Positions 46,501 through 55,650 of a DNA stretch of 64,000 nt are shown here, one piece after another; positions within the stretch are counted from its first letter, which is position 1; each line of letters opens with the position of its first letter. The stretch is from Alphaproteobacteria bacterium. Its GTDB lineage: Bacteria > Pseudomonadota > Alphaproteobacteria > Sphingomonadales > Sphingomonadaceae. The stretch lies in assembly GCA_018823325.1 (NCBI GenBank), contig JAHJIJ010000002.1:1-64000 (forward strand), written 5' to 3'. The notes beneath the pieces were generated by a model. The model did no database searches. It was not told where the DNA came from and was given only the letters and a program-made list of their open reading frames with translations. Made by a program: the position numbers and the translations under genes.

Positions 46501-46997
46501 ATCGCGATCAGCGCCTTGCGGGAAAGCTCAGCCTGCCCGCGTTCGTCCAGCGGCCTGAAGCCCGGCACCAGCCCCGCTTCCATGGGGAAAGCCGCCAGCA
46601 GCGCTTGGCAGAAGCTGTGGATCGTCTGGATGCGCAGGCCGCCGCCGGTGGCATCGAGCACGCGCGCGAACAGCAGCCGCGCCCGGGCGATCGACTCCGG
46701 ACCAGGATCCTCGCCCAGCGCGACGAGATCGCGCGCCACGTCCACCGATTGGCCCTGCACCCAGCGGGCGAGCCGGCTGTGGACGCGCTCGGCCATCTCG
46801 GCCGCGCCGGCCTTGGTGAAGGTGAGGCACAGGATGCGCTCGGGCGCGACGCCGCTCAGCAGCAGCCGCAGCACCCGCGCGGAGAGCACTGCCGTCTTGC
46901 CCGTGCCGGCCGAGGCCCGCACCCAGCGATGCGCGGCGGGGTCCGAAGCGCTGGCCTGCTCCTGCGTCAGGCGGTTGAGTTCGCCGACCTCAGCCAA
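43521..46997 (-). CDS. addA: Double-strand break repair helicase-nuclease AddA
   Basis: A 1158-residue UvrD/Rep-type helicase with C-terminal nuclease: Walker A RASAGTGKTAVLSARV at the start, ILVDEAQDTNDAQW, VMTVHGAKGLEAPIVILADA and the nuclease motif HIVDFKTG. AddAB resects double-strand ends for RecA-mediated repair. The start is a TTG at 46997, inside the addB stop region (TTGGCTGA), with GGAG upstream; no ATG gives the conserved N-terminus without running far into addB. Translation is probably coupled to addB. Confidence 0.93.
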   Translation of the reverse strand: MAEVGELNRLTQEQASASDPAAHRWVRASAGTGKTAVLSARVLRLLLSGVAPERILCLTFTKAGAAEMAERVHSRLARWVQGQSVDVARDLVALGEDPGPESIARARLLFARVLDATGGGLRIQTIHSFCQALLAAFPMEAGLVPGFRPLDERGQAELSRKALIAMIEEAGHAQDETVLKALEMLALRLGEEGTQAYLARCVPAAQALEVLPDDLEAALLEFLDLPGGDIEVHLTERCADTVFPIRSLQAVASANAGWGAKSGLASADLIAAWLAGGESARVEALEDLLAALMTQKGEVKNRDKDKLLALAPDYVALASECGAAIKALLDLRKQVAFARTAALGLAAGRAYARAYAKAKRQAGAVDFDDLIGRASDLLTRPGMADWIRYKLDQQVDHILVDEAQDTNDAQWDIVWSIVEEFLEVEPDEQARLRTLFVVGDTKQAIFGFQGTSPEAFTSALHRFREATERVGHPFAELPLARSFRSMPAVLEVVDAVLDQVGHNQLGLDAPSARHHAARQHPGEVLLLLPTSLIPVEGDEESEADESPGEGEEDWLADHQRRHAEKIARLVKGMIGTPLATQGRPARAGDVLILLRSRSALSRLIVARLYEAGVPVAGVDRLRLQAPLAVRDLLAALRFAVQPEDDLNLANLLVSPLIGWTQDELLARAVPREGSLWSHVRATLAPDLQAPLRALLGQADFTTPYRYLEAILSGPMDGRRKLIARLGEEARDAIDELLNAALGFEADDHPSLQRFIDWFDRGDADIKRELGEGGDMVRVMTVHGAKGLEAPIVILADAAFDPSQRPRADAVKLPVNDKASLPLIRPSKGESAPAIESAMRAAERLDMEEHWRLLYVGLTRAEERLIVTGSLGSRAKGVPPQGSWYQAVDLAMRALGAAPAELRDWGQGLRWGGPAGLPSAKPKRIAASDAPETGAALPDWLRASAPVEARPPRPLAPSASIEDDVPDPPPDAAMRAAAERGRLLHALFERLPDVATPERAAAAERWLERAGVSDATARARLIAHVLAVLDDPAHAALFGPQALAEAPIAAVVAGQVIAGTVDRLLVTDDLVHIVDFKTGRQVPKSADDLPRAHIRQMAAYAAALAEIFPDRPQRVSLLYTAAPRLIDLPPALIAAHKPGFEGAQDKLGHSGLEADAAAT

Positions 46998-49900
46998 GGC
47001 TTGTCTCCGCCTGCCGGTCGCGCGCGAACCATTCGTCGAGCCGCATGAGCTGGTCGTAATCGGTGAACACCGGCGCATCGCTGTGCGGCCGCGCGGCAAA
47101 GGGCTCGTCGCCGGTCAGCCAGCGCGCGACGGCATCGTCGAAGAAACCGGCGACCATCGGCAGGAAATCCTCGGTCACGATGCGCCTGTAGCTCCCCTTG
47201 GGGTCGGTCAGCGGCCGCTTGAAGCCGAAGCTGCCGTCGCTGGCCTTGCCGAGCTTCCAATATTCAAAGCTGCTCACAATGGCGCCCGCCGCCACACCGG
47301 CTTCCTTCTCGAAACCACCCTCTGCGGCAATGAGGCCGAGCAGGCCGAGTTGCAGCGAGAAGCCCGCCTGCACCTGCCTGACCGAGGCCGTGGCGCCGCT
47401 CTTGTAGTCGACAATCGCCAGCGATCCGTCGGCGAACCGGTCGACCCGGTCGGGCTTGCCGCGCAGGGTGACGCCGGCGCGCTCGATCCGTCCCCATTTC
47501 TCGCCGAACAGCACCTCCCGCCCCCTGGCCGATTGCTCGCGCACTTCGCTCGCCACCCACTCCAGCGCGGCCAGCAGGCGCGGCTGCCAGAGCGTCTTGA
47601 GCAGCGGATGCGCGGCCGCCTCAGCGATCATGGCCTGCGCCAGCGCGGAGAGGCGCGCCGGATCGCGGCTGCCCTCCTCCATCCAGCGCTGCAGCACGTC
47701 ATGCGCCCGCGTGCCGCGCCAGGCCGGGCCAGGATCGGCGTCCACCACCTCGAGCGGTGCCAACCGCAGGATGCGCGCCGCATAGAAGGCATAAGGATCG
47801 GCGCGGAGCCGATCGACATCCGTCACCGCGATCTCTTTCGGCCGCAGGTCCGCACGCGGCCGGGGCGCCGGGGTGCGATAAGCAGGCGCCGGTGCGTCCG
47901 GCCGATCGATCGCCCGTGCCAGCGCAATCAGCGCCCGGTCCTCGCTCCAGCGCGATCCGGTCATCGCCTTGAGCCGCAGCCAGAAGCGCGAGGCGACCGT
48001 GGGCGCCGAGGCATCGCGCCGCGCGCGGGAGAGGATCACGTGCGGCGCGCCCAGCCCATTGGCGAAATCATGAGCCGAGAGCCCGATGCGATATTCCAGC
48101 CCCGGCAGGCCCAGCGCCCGGCGAATGCGCGGCGCCAGCCACGGGTCGGGCGACGGCAGGCCGGGCCAGACGCCTTCGTTCAGCCCGGCGAGGATCATGA
48201 GATCGGCCTGCTGCAAGCGCGCTTCGAGCAGACCAAGGATCTGCAAGCGCGGATGCCCGCCCTGCGGCGGCCGGACTGCCTGGCCGCCGAGAATCTGCGC
48301 CAGCATGCCGACGAACCCGGGACCGTCCGCCCGCGCCGGGCCATGCGCCGCCGCCGCTTCGGCATCGCCAAGGCATTGCGCCGCCGCATGCCCCTGATGC
48401 CCCGCCCACACCCGCTCCCCCGTGAGCGCGGACGCCGTCTCGCGGATCGCCGCGAACAAGGCCGGCAGCGGCTGCTCCCCGGCAAAGGCGCGCTCCAGCG
48501 GCGCCAGCAGTCCCGCGACCTGCGCCCACCAGGGCCGCAGCGCCGCCTTGAGCGCGCGCTGCCGTCCATCCGCGTCAGCCAGCAGTCCGGTGATCCCTGC
48601 CAGCCCCCCGGCCGGGCGCGGCCCGCGCAGAACAAGGTCGAGCCGCCGCACCTGCTCGAGCCATTCGAGCCGCGCCTCGCCTGCCATCACCAGCGGATGC
48701 TTGAGCAGTGCCAGCAGCGGCACCGGCGCGAACTGCTCGGCGCCCGCCTGCACCAGCGCCAGCAACAGCGTGCCCGGCGGTAATTGCGCGAGCGGCCGCC
48801 CGGCGCTGTCGTCGGCCTCGATGCCCCAGCGGCGCAAATGGGCCGAGACCCGCGTGGCGAGCGCGCGGTCCGGCGTCACGAGCGCCGCGGTCCGGCCCGG
48901 TGTTTCCACCGCCTCACGCAGCGCGATAGCGATGGCCTGCGCTTCCTCGGCGGGATTGGCCGCCTCGATGGCCCGCACATCCTTGAGCGAGCGCTGTGCC
49001 ACCGGCACGTCGGGCCAGCCGCCGGTGAGCAGCGCCGGCAGCAGCGCATTGCTGATCGCCTTGCCGCGTGCCGCCCGCGCGTCATGCTCGCTGCCCCAGC
49101 GCCACAAAGCCACCTCGGCGCGATGGGCGTCCATGCGCTCCAGCAACAGCTTGAGCGCGAATTGCGGGTGCGATTCGTTGGCCGGCGGCGGCAGATCGCG
49201 CCCCGGCTCCGGACGTCCCACCGGGCCGATGGCGTCCCATTGCTCGTCCGTCAGATTCTGGTCGAGATCGGGCAGCACCACGGCGCCCTTCGGCAATCCC
49301 GCCACCGTCTTGAGCAGCCCAGCCACTGCCGGCGCATTGGTGACGATGCCCGCCGCCACGACGAAGCGCTCGGGCGGCGCCTCCCGCCAGCGCGCGGCGA
49401 CATGATCGAGGAGCCGGTTGCGCCGCTCCGCCATGTCGAGGAGGCCCCGCGCGGCGCGCGCGCGCTCCCAATGCTCCAGCAGTTCCTCGAAATCGCTGAA
49501 CGCGGATTGCCAGTGGCCCGAGAGATCATCGGGCTGCAGCGCCTTGAGATCCGCCAGCCCCTTGCGCTCCACGATCAGCTGGTCGAGGGCGCCCGCCAGT
49601 GCCGTGGCGAGGCGCCAGCCCTCGCCGATCTCCAGCCGCTCGCCCCGCCGCGCGCGCTGCTCCAGCACCAGCCGCGTAAGGATCATCAGCCGCTCGGCCG
49701 GCGCAATGGCCGGAGGGATATCCGCTTCCGCGCCGATCGGACTGAGCGCGCTACCCAGCGTCTCGTCGAGATCGATGTCGCCGATCGGCACCAGGCGCGG
49801 CAGCAGCAAGCCGGTGCCGGACGCGCGCACGAAGGCATCGCGCATGGCCCGCACCGCGCGATTGTTGGGCAGCAGCACGATTCCCCGCGCCAGCGCCAGC

Positions 49901-50007
49901 CCGCCCTCGCGCTGGCCATGCTGTGCCAGGAGGCCCGCAGCAAGCGCATCGGAGAAAGCCCGGTGAGCGGGAATGGTGTAGAGGGCTAGCGCGCGGCGCT
50001 CAGCCAT
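46990..50007 (-). CDS. addB: Double-strand break repair protein AddB
   Basis: A 1005-residue AddB of the alphaproteobacterial type. The N-terminal helicase-like half lacks a full Walker A; the C-terminal nuclease carries LAIVDYKSG. It pairs with AddA for DNA end resection. The ATG at 50007 overlaps the preceding murU stop by eight bases, and its stop overlaps the addA start. The N-terminal AERRALALYTIPAHRAFSDA is conserved in this group. Confidence 0.92.
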   Translation of the reverse strand: MAERRALALYTIPAHRAFSDALAAGLLAQHGQREGGLALARGIVLLPNNRAVRAMRDAFVRASGTGLLLPRLVPIGDIDLDETLGSALSPIGAEADIPPAIAPAERLMILTRLVLEQRARRGERLEIGEGWRLATALAGALDQLIVERKGLADLKALQPDDLSGHWQSAFSDFEELLEHWERARAARGLLDMAERRNRLLDHVAARWREAPPERFVVAAGIVTNAPAVAGLLKTVAGLPKGAVVLPDLDQNLTDEQWDAIGPVGRPEPGRDLPPPANESHPQFALKLLLERMDAHRAEVALWRWGSEHDARAARGKAISNALLPALLTGGWPDVPVAQRSLKDVRAIEAANPAEEAQAIAIALREAVETPGRTAALVTPDRALATRVSAHLRRWGIEADDSAGRPLAQLPPGTLLLALVQAGAEQFAPVPLLALLKHPLVMAGEARLEWLEQVRRLDLVLRGPRPAGGLAGITGLLADADGRQRALKAALRPWWAQVAGLLAPLERAFAGEQPLPALFAAIRETASALTGERVWAGHQGHAAAQCLGDAEAAAAHGPARADGPGFVGMLAQILGGQAVRPPQGGHPRLQILGLLEARLQQADLMILAGLNEGVWPGLPSPDPWLAPRIRRALGLPGLEYRIGLSAHDFANGLGAPHVILSRARRDASAPTVASRFWLRLKAMTGSRWSEDRALIALARAIDRPDAPAPAYRTPAPRPRADLRPKEIAVTDVDRLRADPYAFYAARILRLAPLEVVDADPGPAWRGTRAHDVLQRWMEEGSRDPARLSALAQAMIAEAAAHPLLKTLWQPRLLAALEWVASEVREQSARGREVLFGEKWGRIERAGVTLRGKPDRVDRFADGSLAIVDYKSGATASVRQVQAGFSLQLGLLGLIAAEGGFEKEAGVAAGAIVSSFEYWKLGKASDGSFGFKRPLTDPKGSYRRIVTEDFLPMVAGFFDDAVARWLTGDEPFAARPHSDAPVFTDYDQLMRLDEWFARDRQAETSLG

Positions 50008-50725
50008 TGGCCAGCCCGGCCTCGACCAGCGGAATTGCCTGCGGCGTGCCCACGTCGAACCACTGGCCCGCATGGCTGAGGCCATATGCCCGCCCGGCCG
50101 CAATGGCGCGGTCCCAGAAGACATTGGTGGAGAAGACCTCCCCCGGCGGATCGGTCACGAGGCGGGGCGAGAGAATCTGCACGCCGGTGAAGACGAAGGG
50201 CGCGACCCGCCCCGGCTTGCGCCGGCTCAGCCGCCCATCGGCTTCCATGTGAAAGTCACCGAGCCCGCGATTCCCCGTGGCCCGTGCATGCGGCACCAGC
50301 AACAGCAGCGCGTCCATCTTCCCGTCGTCCCAGCGCTCCGCCAACGCACGAATGGAATCGAACGGCCCGTTCACCCAGAGATTGTCGCTGTTCGCGCACA
50401 GGAACGGCTTGTCGCCGAGCAGCGGCAGGGCCTTCACCAGCCCGCCGCCGGTCTCCAGCAGCTTCTCGCGCTCGTCGGAGACCAGATAGGCTGCGCCGGT
50501 CCGCCGCGCCCGCGAGTCCAGATGCGCCTCAATAGGCCCGGCGAGATAATGCACGTTCACCACCGTTCGGCGTATGCCGGCTTCCTCGATCCGGTCGAGC
50601 GCATGGTCCATCAGCGGCTGCCCCGCCACCCGGATGAGCGGCTTGGGGCGCGTGGCGGTGAGCGGGCGCATCCGCTTGCCGAGGCCGGCAGCCATCAGCA
50701 TGGCCGTGTCCAGCGTGGTGCTCAC
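50000..50725 (-). CDS. murU: MurU-type N-acetylmuramate-1-phosphate uridylyltransferase
   Basis: A 241-residue nucleotidyltransferase. It begins MSTTLDTAMLMAAGLGKRM, the GxGxR-like nucleotide motif, then RPLTATRPKPLIRVAGQPL. The match to MurU and the adjacent AmgK kinase mark the anomeric peptidoglycan-recycling route: AmgK phosphorylates MurNAc at C1 and MurU makes UDP-MurNAc, bypassing de novo synthesis. The start is GTG at 50725 overlapping the amgK stop (GTGA). Confidence 0.85.
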   Translation of the reverse strand: MSTTLDTAMLMAAGLGKRMRPLTATRPKPLIRVAGQPLMDHALDRIEEAGIRRTVVNVHYLAGPIEAHLDSRARRTGAAYLVSDEREKLLETGGGLVKALPLLGDKPFLCANSDNLWVNGPFDSIRALAERWDDGKMDALLLLVPHARATGNRGLGDFHMEADGRLSRRKPGRVAPFVFTGVQILSPRLVTDPPGEVFSTNVFWDRAIAAGRAYGLSHAGQWFDVGTPQAIPLVEAGLANG

Positions 50726-51726
50726 GAGGCAAGATGCCCGGCATCGAGAGCGCCACGCGCCTCGTCCGGCACATTGGCCGCAAACCAGTCCGCCACCGGC
50801 GCCAGCGCGGGATGAGCGAGGTCGCGCTCCAGCAGGCCCCACATGCGCGGGAGGAAACCGAGATAGCGGGGCTTGCCGTCCCGCTTCCACAGGCGCGTGA
50901 AGATGCCGATGATCTTGGCATTGCGCTGTGCGCCCAGCACCGCATAAGCGGCCTCGAAGTCCGGCGAGACCTTCGCCCGCGCCTGGTAATGCGCCAGCAT
51001 GGCCTGCTCGACCGCCGGGCTCACGTCTCGCCGGGCATCCTGCAGCAGCGAGACGAGATCGTACCCCGGATGCCCGGCCAGCGCGTCCTGAAAGTCCAGC
51101 AAGCCCAAGCCGTGCGAGCGCGCCGGATCGGACAGCAGCATGATGTTCTCGGCATGATAGTCGCGCAGCACCGTCACGACCGGCGCCCTGTCCTGCTCGG
51201 CGATGGGCAGCACCTTGTTCCAGGCGGCAGCATAGCGGGCCTCATCGACGCTCAGGCCCGCCGCCGGCGCGAACCATTCCGTCAGCAGCCCCGCCTCGCG
51301 CTGATAGACGGCGCGGTCATAAGGCGCGAGCCCCTCCTGCGCAGGCAGGGCGTGGAGATCGACGAGCAGGTCGACGGCCCGGGTGTAGAGCGCCAGCTCT
51401 TCGGCCGGCGCGGCATCCAGATGCTCGCGCACCCGCGCATCGCCAAAGTCTTCGAGCAGCACGAGCCCCTGCGCGAGATCACGCGCCAGGATCGCGGGCG
51501 CGGCAAAGCCGTGCGCGCACAGCCACTCACCGACGCTGATGAACGGGCGCGGATCCTCATGGGGTGGCGGCGCATCCATCAGCACCGCGCGGCGCGCGCC
51601 ATCCACCACCCGGAAGTAGCGCCGGAAGGAGGCATCGCCGGCCAGCGGCAGAATGTCGGCGCCCGCCCATCCGGCATTGTCGAGAAAGAAACGGGCGCTC
51701 TCGGGCGGGATCATGTTGCTGGCCAT
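50722..51726 (-). CDS. amgK: AmgK-type anomeric MurNAc/GlcNAc kinase
   Basis: A 334-residue aminoglycoside-phosphotransferase-fold kinase. The catalytic loop is VLRDYHAENIML and the metal motif LLDFQDALAGHPGYDLVSLL. In Pseudomonas and Caulobacter AmgK phosphorylates MurNAc and GlcNAc at the anomeric carbon for recycling, a route linked to intrinsic fosfomycin tolerance. murU follows with a four-base overlap, and tsaE precedes it with a short overlap. The ATG at 51726 has a GGGAGG site four bases upstream. Confidence 0.85.
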   Translation of the reverse strand: MASNMIPPESARFFLDNAGWAGADILPLAGDASFRRYFRVVDGARRAVLMDAPPPHEDPRPFISVGEWLCAHGFAAPAILARDLAQGLVLLEDFGDARVREHLDAAPAEELALYTRAVDLLVDLHALPAQEGLAPYDRAVYQREAGLLTEWFAPAAGLSVDEARYAAAWNKVLPIAEQDRAPVVTVLRDYHAENIMLLSDPARSHGLGLLDFQDALAGHPGYDLVSLLQDARRDVSPAVEQAMLAHYQARAKVSPDFEAAYAVLGAQRNAKIIGIFTRLWKRDGKPRYLGFLPRMWGLLERDLAHPALAPVADWFAANVPDEARGALDAGHLAS

Positions 51727-52169
51727 CGGGCCTCCCAACCGCGCGGCACTCGCGCTGTCAAGCGGCGCGTGCCGTCATCGAGAATGTCGAGCTGCAGGGC
51801 CAGCGCCGTCGCGTCATAACGTCCCGCCAGACGGTCCGGCCATTCGATCACCAGCGCTCCGTCCGCCAGCCAGTCATCGAGCCCCAGTTCCTCGACATCG
51901 GCGGGATCGTCGATCCGGTAGAGGTCGACATGGCCGAGCGGCAGCCGCGTTTCCGGCGGTTCGTAGCCCTGCAGGATCGCGAAGGTCGGACTCGGCACGT
52001 CGCCCTGATAGCCCAGACCACGCAGCAGCCCGCGCGCCAGGGTCGTCTTCCCCGCGCCAAGTCCACCGCTGAGCGTCACGACATCGCCCGTCCGCAGCCG
52101 CGCACCGAGGTGCTCGCCGAACGCCACGAGCGCCTCCGCCGTCGCAAGGACGATCCCGGTACCGGCCAT
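51711..52169 (-). CDS. tsaE: tRNA threonylcarbamoyladenosine ATPase TsaE
   Basis: A 152-residue P-loop ATPase. Walker A GGLGAGKT is at residues 35-42, followed by VPSPTFAILQGYE and LGHVDLYRIDDPADVEELGL, which are TsaE hallmarks; ALVIEWPDRL follows. With TsaB and TsaD it makes the t6A modification on tRNA. The start is four bases after the divL stop. Essential and widely conserved. Confidence 0.95.
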   Translation of the reverse strand: MAGTGIVLATAEALVAFGEHLGARLRTGDVVTLSGGLGAGKTTLARGLLRGLGYQGDVPSPTFAILQGYEPPETRLPLGHVDLYRIDDPADVEELGLDDWLADGALVIEWPDRLAGRYDATALALQLDILDDGTRRLTARVPRGWEARWPAT

Positions 52170-52173
52170 CGGA

Positions 52174-54525
52174 TCAGGCTCCGCGCGGCAGGTCGATGGT
52201 GACGCTCGTGCCCTGCCCCGGCTCGGAGAGCAGGTCGATCGTCCCGCCATGCGCTTCCACGAACTGGCGGACGAGCGGCAGGCCCAGCCCCTGGTTGGCG
52301 GCGTCGCCATGGCGGCCGAACCGGGCGAAGACATCGAAGAGGCGGGCCTGCGTCTTGCTGTCCATGCCCGGGCCGTCATCCGAGACGACGATACGGACCG
52401 ACTCCGGGAGCGGCTCGACATGAATCAGCACCCGGCCGCCCCGGCTCACGAAGCTCACCCCATTGTCGACGACATGCTCCAGCGCCTGGCGCAGGCGGCG
52501 CTCGTCTCCCGACACCGTGCCTGGCTCGCCCTGCAGCGATACGTCGATCGTCACGTCGCGGGCTTCGGCCTTCGCCCGCAGGGTTTCCACGACCTGCTGG
52601 ACAAGGCTGTCCACGGCGACCTCGCGCCGATCAAGCGGCAGGCCGCCAGCGGCGCCCTGCGTCAGCTCCAGCACATTGTCGATCAGGCGGGTCAGCCGCG
52701 TGGTCGCCTCCATGATCGCGGCGAGATATTCCTTCGATTGTGGGCTGAGCTCGCCCGCATAACCCGCATCCATCATTTCGGCGAAGCCGACGATGGATGT
52801 GAGCGGCGTGCGCAGTTCGTAACTCATGTTGGAGACGAACGCCGTCTTCACCCGGTCGGCATCCTCCAGCGCCTCGTTGCGATCCCGCAGCGCCTGCTCG
52901 ATGCGGCGGCTGTCGGTTATGTCGAGCATGATGAAGAGCGCGTTGCCATCCGGCAACGGAATGGCCGCGAACTCGAAGAAGCGCCCATCGGCAAAGGCGA
53001 TGCGTCCGCCGCGCTGACGCCGCTCCACTGTCGCAGCGCGGATCAGTTGCTGAACAAGACCCGACTGTTCAGGGCGCGCAAGCCGATCAGCCAAGGCTGA
53101 CATCAATTCATCAACGCGCGGATGCGCAGCCAGCGTGACATCGGGCACGGACCAGATCTTCGTGAACCGGCTGTTCCAGAGGTGGAGGCGGCCATCGGAC
53201 GCGAAGACTGCAATGGCCTCGAACAGATTGTCGAGCGTCGCGGTGCGCACCCGCAGCAGCGTGTCCCGCGCCGAGGCCAGCTGCACATGCTCGGTCCGGT
53301 CCTCGAAGATGACCAGCAAGCCGCCATCCGGAAGAGGCTGCGCATAGACACGCAAATGCACCCCGTCGCGCAAGCGCCATTGCTCTTCATGCGCGGTCGG
53401 TGACAGAAACCAGTCGCGCCGTTCCTTGCGCCACGCCCGAAAGTCGGGCGTTTCGGGGACGAGCCCAGCATCGCGCATCGCATCGAGCACTCGGTCAAAA
53501 TGCGTCTCAAAACCGGCTGTCTCAGGCGTAAGCCCGAAAATGCTGAGGAACGGCTGATTGCAGAATTGGAGAAGATGATTGGCACCGAACTGTACCACGC
53601 CTGCGGAAAGCCGGTCGAGCATGTCGCGATTGGCCTGGGACAGGTGCCGCAACTCCGCGCGGACCTCTTCCATCTCCTGCATGTCGATGGCATAGCCGGC
53701 CACGCCGGACGGACCGAGCGGCACGTCCACAATCTTCATCAGACGGCGTTTGCCGTCGATGGTAACCGGCAACATCCGTGTCGTTGCAGTCTGGCTCGCC
53801 GCCGCCTTTGCGGCGGACGCGCGGGGCGACAGTCCATCAACCGCTTCGACCAGTTCGATCCCCTGTTCAATGACGTCCTGCGCAGACGCCGCATCGACGG
53901 CATTCACATAAGCGCTGTTGACGAGGCTGAGCTGTTGATCCGCTGTGCGGTGCCAGACCGGCATTGGCGCAGCCTCGATCACCCCGGAGAGCGCATCGAG
54001 CGCCTGGCGGTATTGCCCAACCTGTGCACGCAGATCCTGAATCTGGGCAAAGCTCTCAGTTGCATCGAAGATCCAGATCACGATGGTGCCGGTCTTGCCC
54101 AGTCGTGTTCCGGTCGGCGCGCCGCGCACCAGCAGCATGCGATCGGAACCCTTTACGCGCACTGGCAGAGCGAACGACCGACTCCCTCGCTGCGCAGCGG
54201 TGATCTCCGCCTCGAGAGCGCGGGCATTATCCGGCTCAAGGCCACCCTCTGTATCCAGAAACTCGGAAAGATAGGCCGGTGGAGCATCCCGCCCCAGCCA
54301 TGTCGCAAGCCGATCCGGCGCGTCCAGCCTGCCGTCCGGGCGGATCAGTACCGGAACGGCCGGGGCGGAATTGAGCAATTCCATGAGCTGCGCGGCATGG
54401 CTCCGCGCAATCCGCGCCGTTCGCCGCATCGAGAGTCCCGTGAACAGCGCCCATATAGCCAGTACCAGCCATATGGCCAGCACAGCCCCCACAATCAGCG
54501 GAAGGAACGAAGCATTCAAAATCAC
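52174..54525 (-). CDS. divL: DivL-type PAS sensor pseudo-histidine kinase (Tyr at phospho site)
   Basis: A 783-residue protein: one N-terminal membrane helix, several PAS-like domains (approximately residues 180-540), then a histidine-kinase-like core. The H-box reads FVSNMSYELRTPLTSI, with Tyr569 where His is normally phosphorylated. The catalytic domain retains N-, G1- and G2-like motifs (VVDNGVSF, DDGPGM, GLGLPLVRQFVEAHGG). Tyr in place of His, ~780 residues, PAS repeats and linkage to tsaE and addAB fit DivL, which in Caulobacter relays DivK signals to CckA and so to CtrA. Any autokinase activity is uncertain. Confidence 0.88.
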   Translation of the reverse strand: MILNASFLPLIVGAVLAIWLVLAIWALFTGLSMRRTARIARSHAAQLMELLNSAPAVPVLIRPDGRLDAPDRLATWLGRDAPPAYLSEFLDTEGGLEPDNARALEAEITAAQRGSRSFALPVRVKGSDRMLLVRGAPTGTRLGKTGTIVIWIFDATESFAQIQDLRAQVGQYRQALDALSGVIEAAPMPVWHRTADQQLSLVNSAYVNAVDAASAQDVIEQGIELVEAVDGLSPRASAAKAAASQTATTRMLPVTIDGKRRLMKIVDVPLGPSGVAGYAIDMQEMEEVRAELRHLSQANRDMLDRLSAGVVQFGANHLLQFCNQPFLSIFGLTPETAGFETHFDRVLDAMRDAGLVPETPDFRAWRKERRDWFLSPTAHEEQWRLRDGVHLRVYAQPLPDGGLLVIFEDRTEHVQLASARDTLLRVRTATLDNLFEAIAVFASDGRLHLWNSRFTKIWSVPDVTLAAHPRVDELMSALADRLARPEQSGLVQQLIRAATVERRQRGGRIAFADGRFFEFAAIPLPDGNALFIMLDITDSRRIEQALRDRNEALEDADRVKTAFVSNMSYELRTPLTSIVGFAEMMDAGYAGELSPQSKEYLAAIMEATTRLTRLIDNVLELTQGAAGGLPLDRREVAVDSLVQQVVETLRAKAEARDVTIDVSLQGEPGTVSGDERRLRQALEHVVDNGVSFVSRGGRVLIHVEPLPESVRIVVSDDGPGMDSKTQARLFDVFARFGRHGDAANQGLGLPLVRQFVEAHGGTIDLLSEPGQGTSVTIDLPRGA

Positions 54526-54603
54526 CGGGCTGGATTACGAGCCAAACCACCCCGAGACAAGGTCAGCTTTGGGTAATCCGGCGCCGGTCCGGCACGCGGC
54601 ACA

Positions 54604-55646
<1,043 letters not shown>

Positions 55647-55650
<4 letters not shown>

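Noticed and set aside
46417-48783. Plus-strand open frame of 788 codons opposite addA/addB
   Set aside because: High-GC antisense frame; both underlying genes have clear domains.
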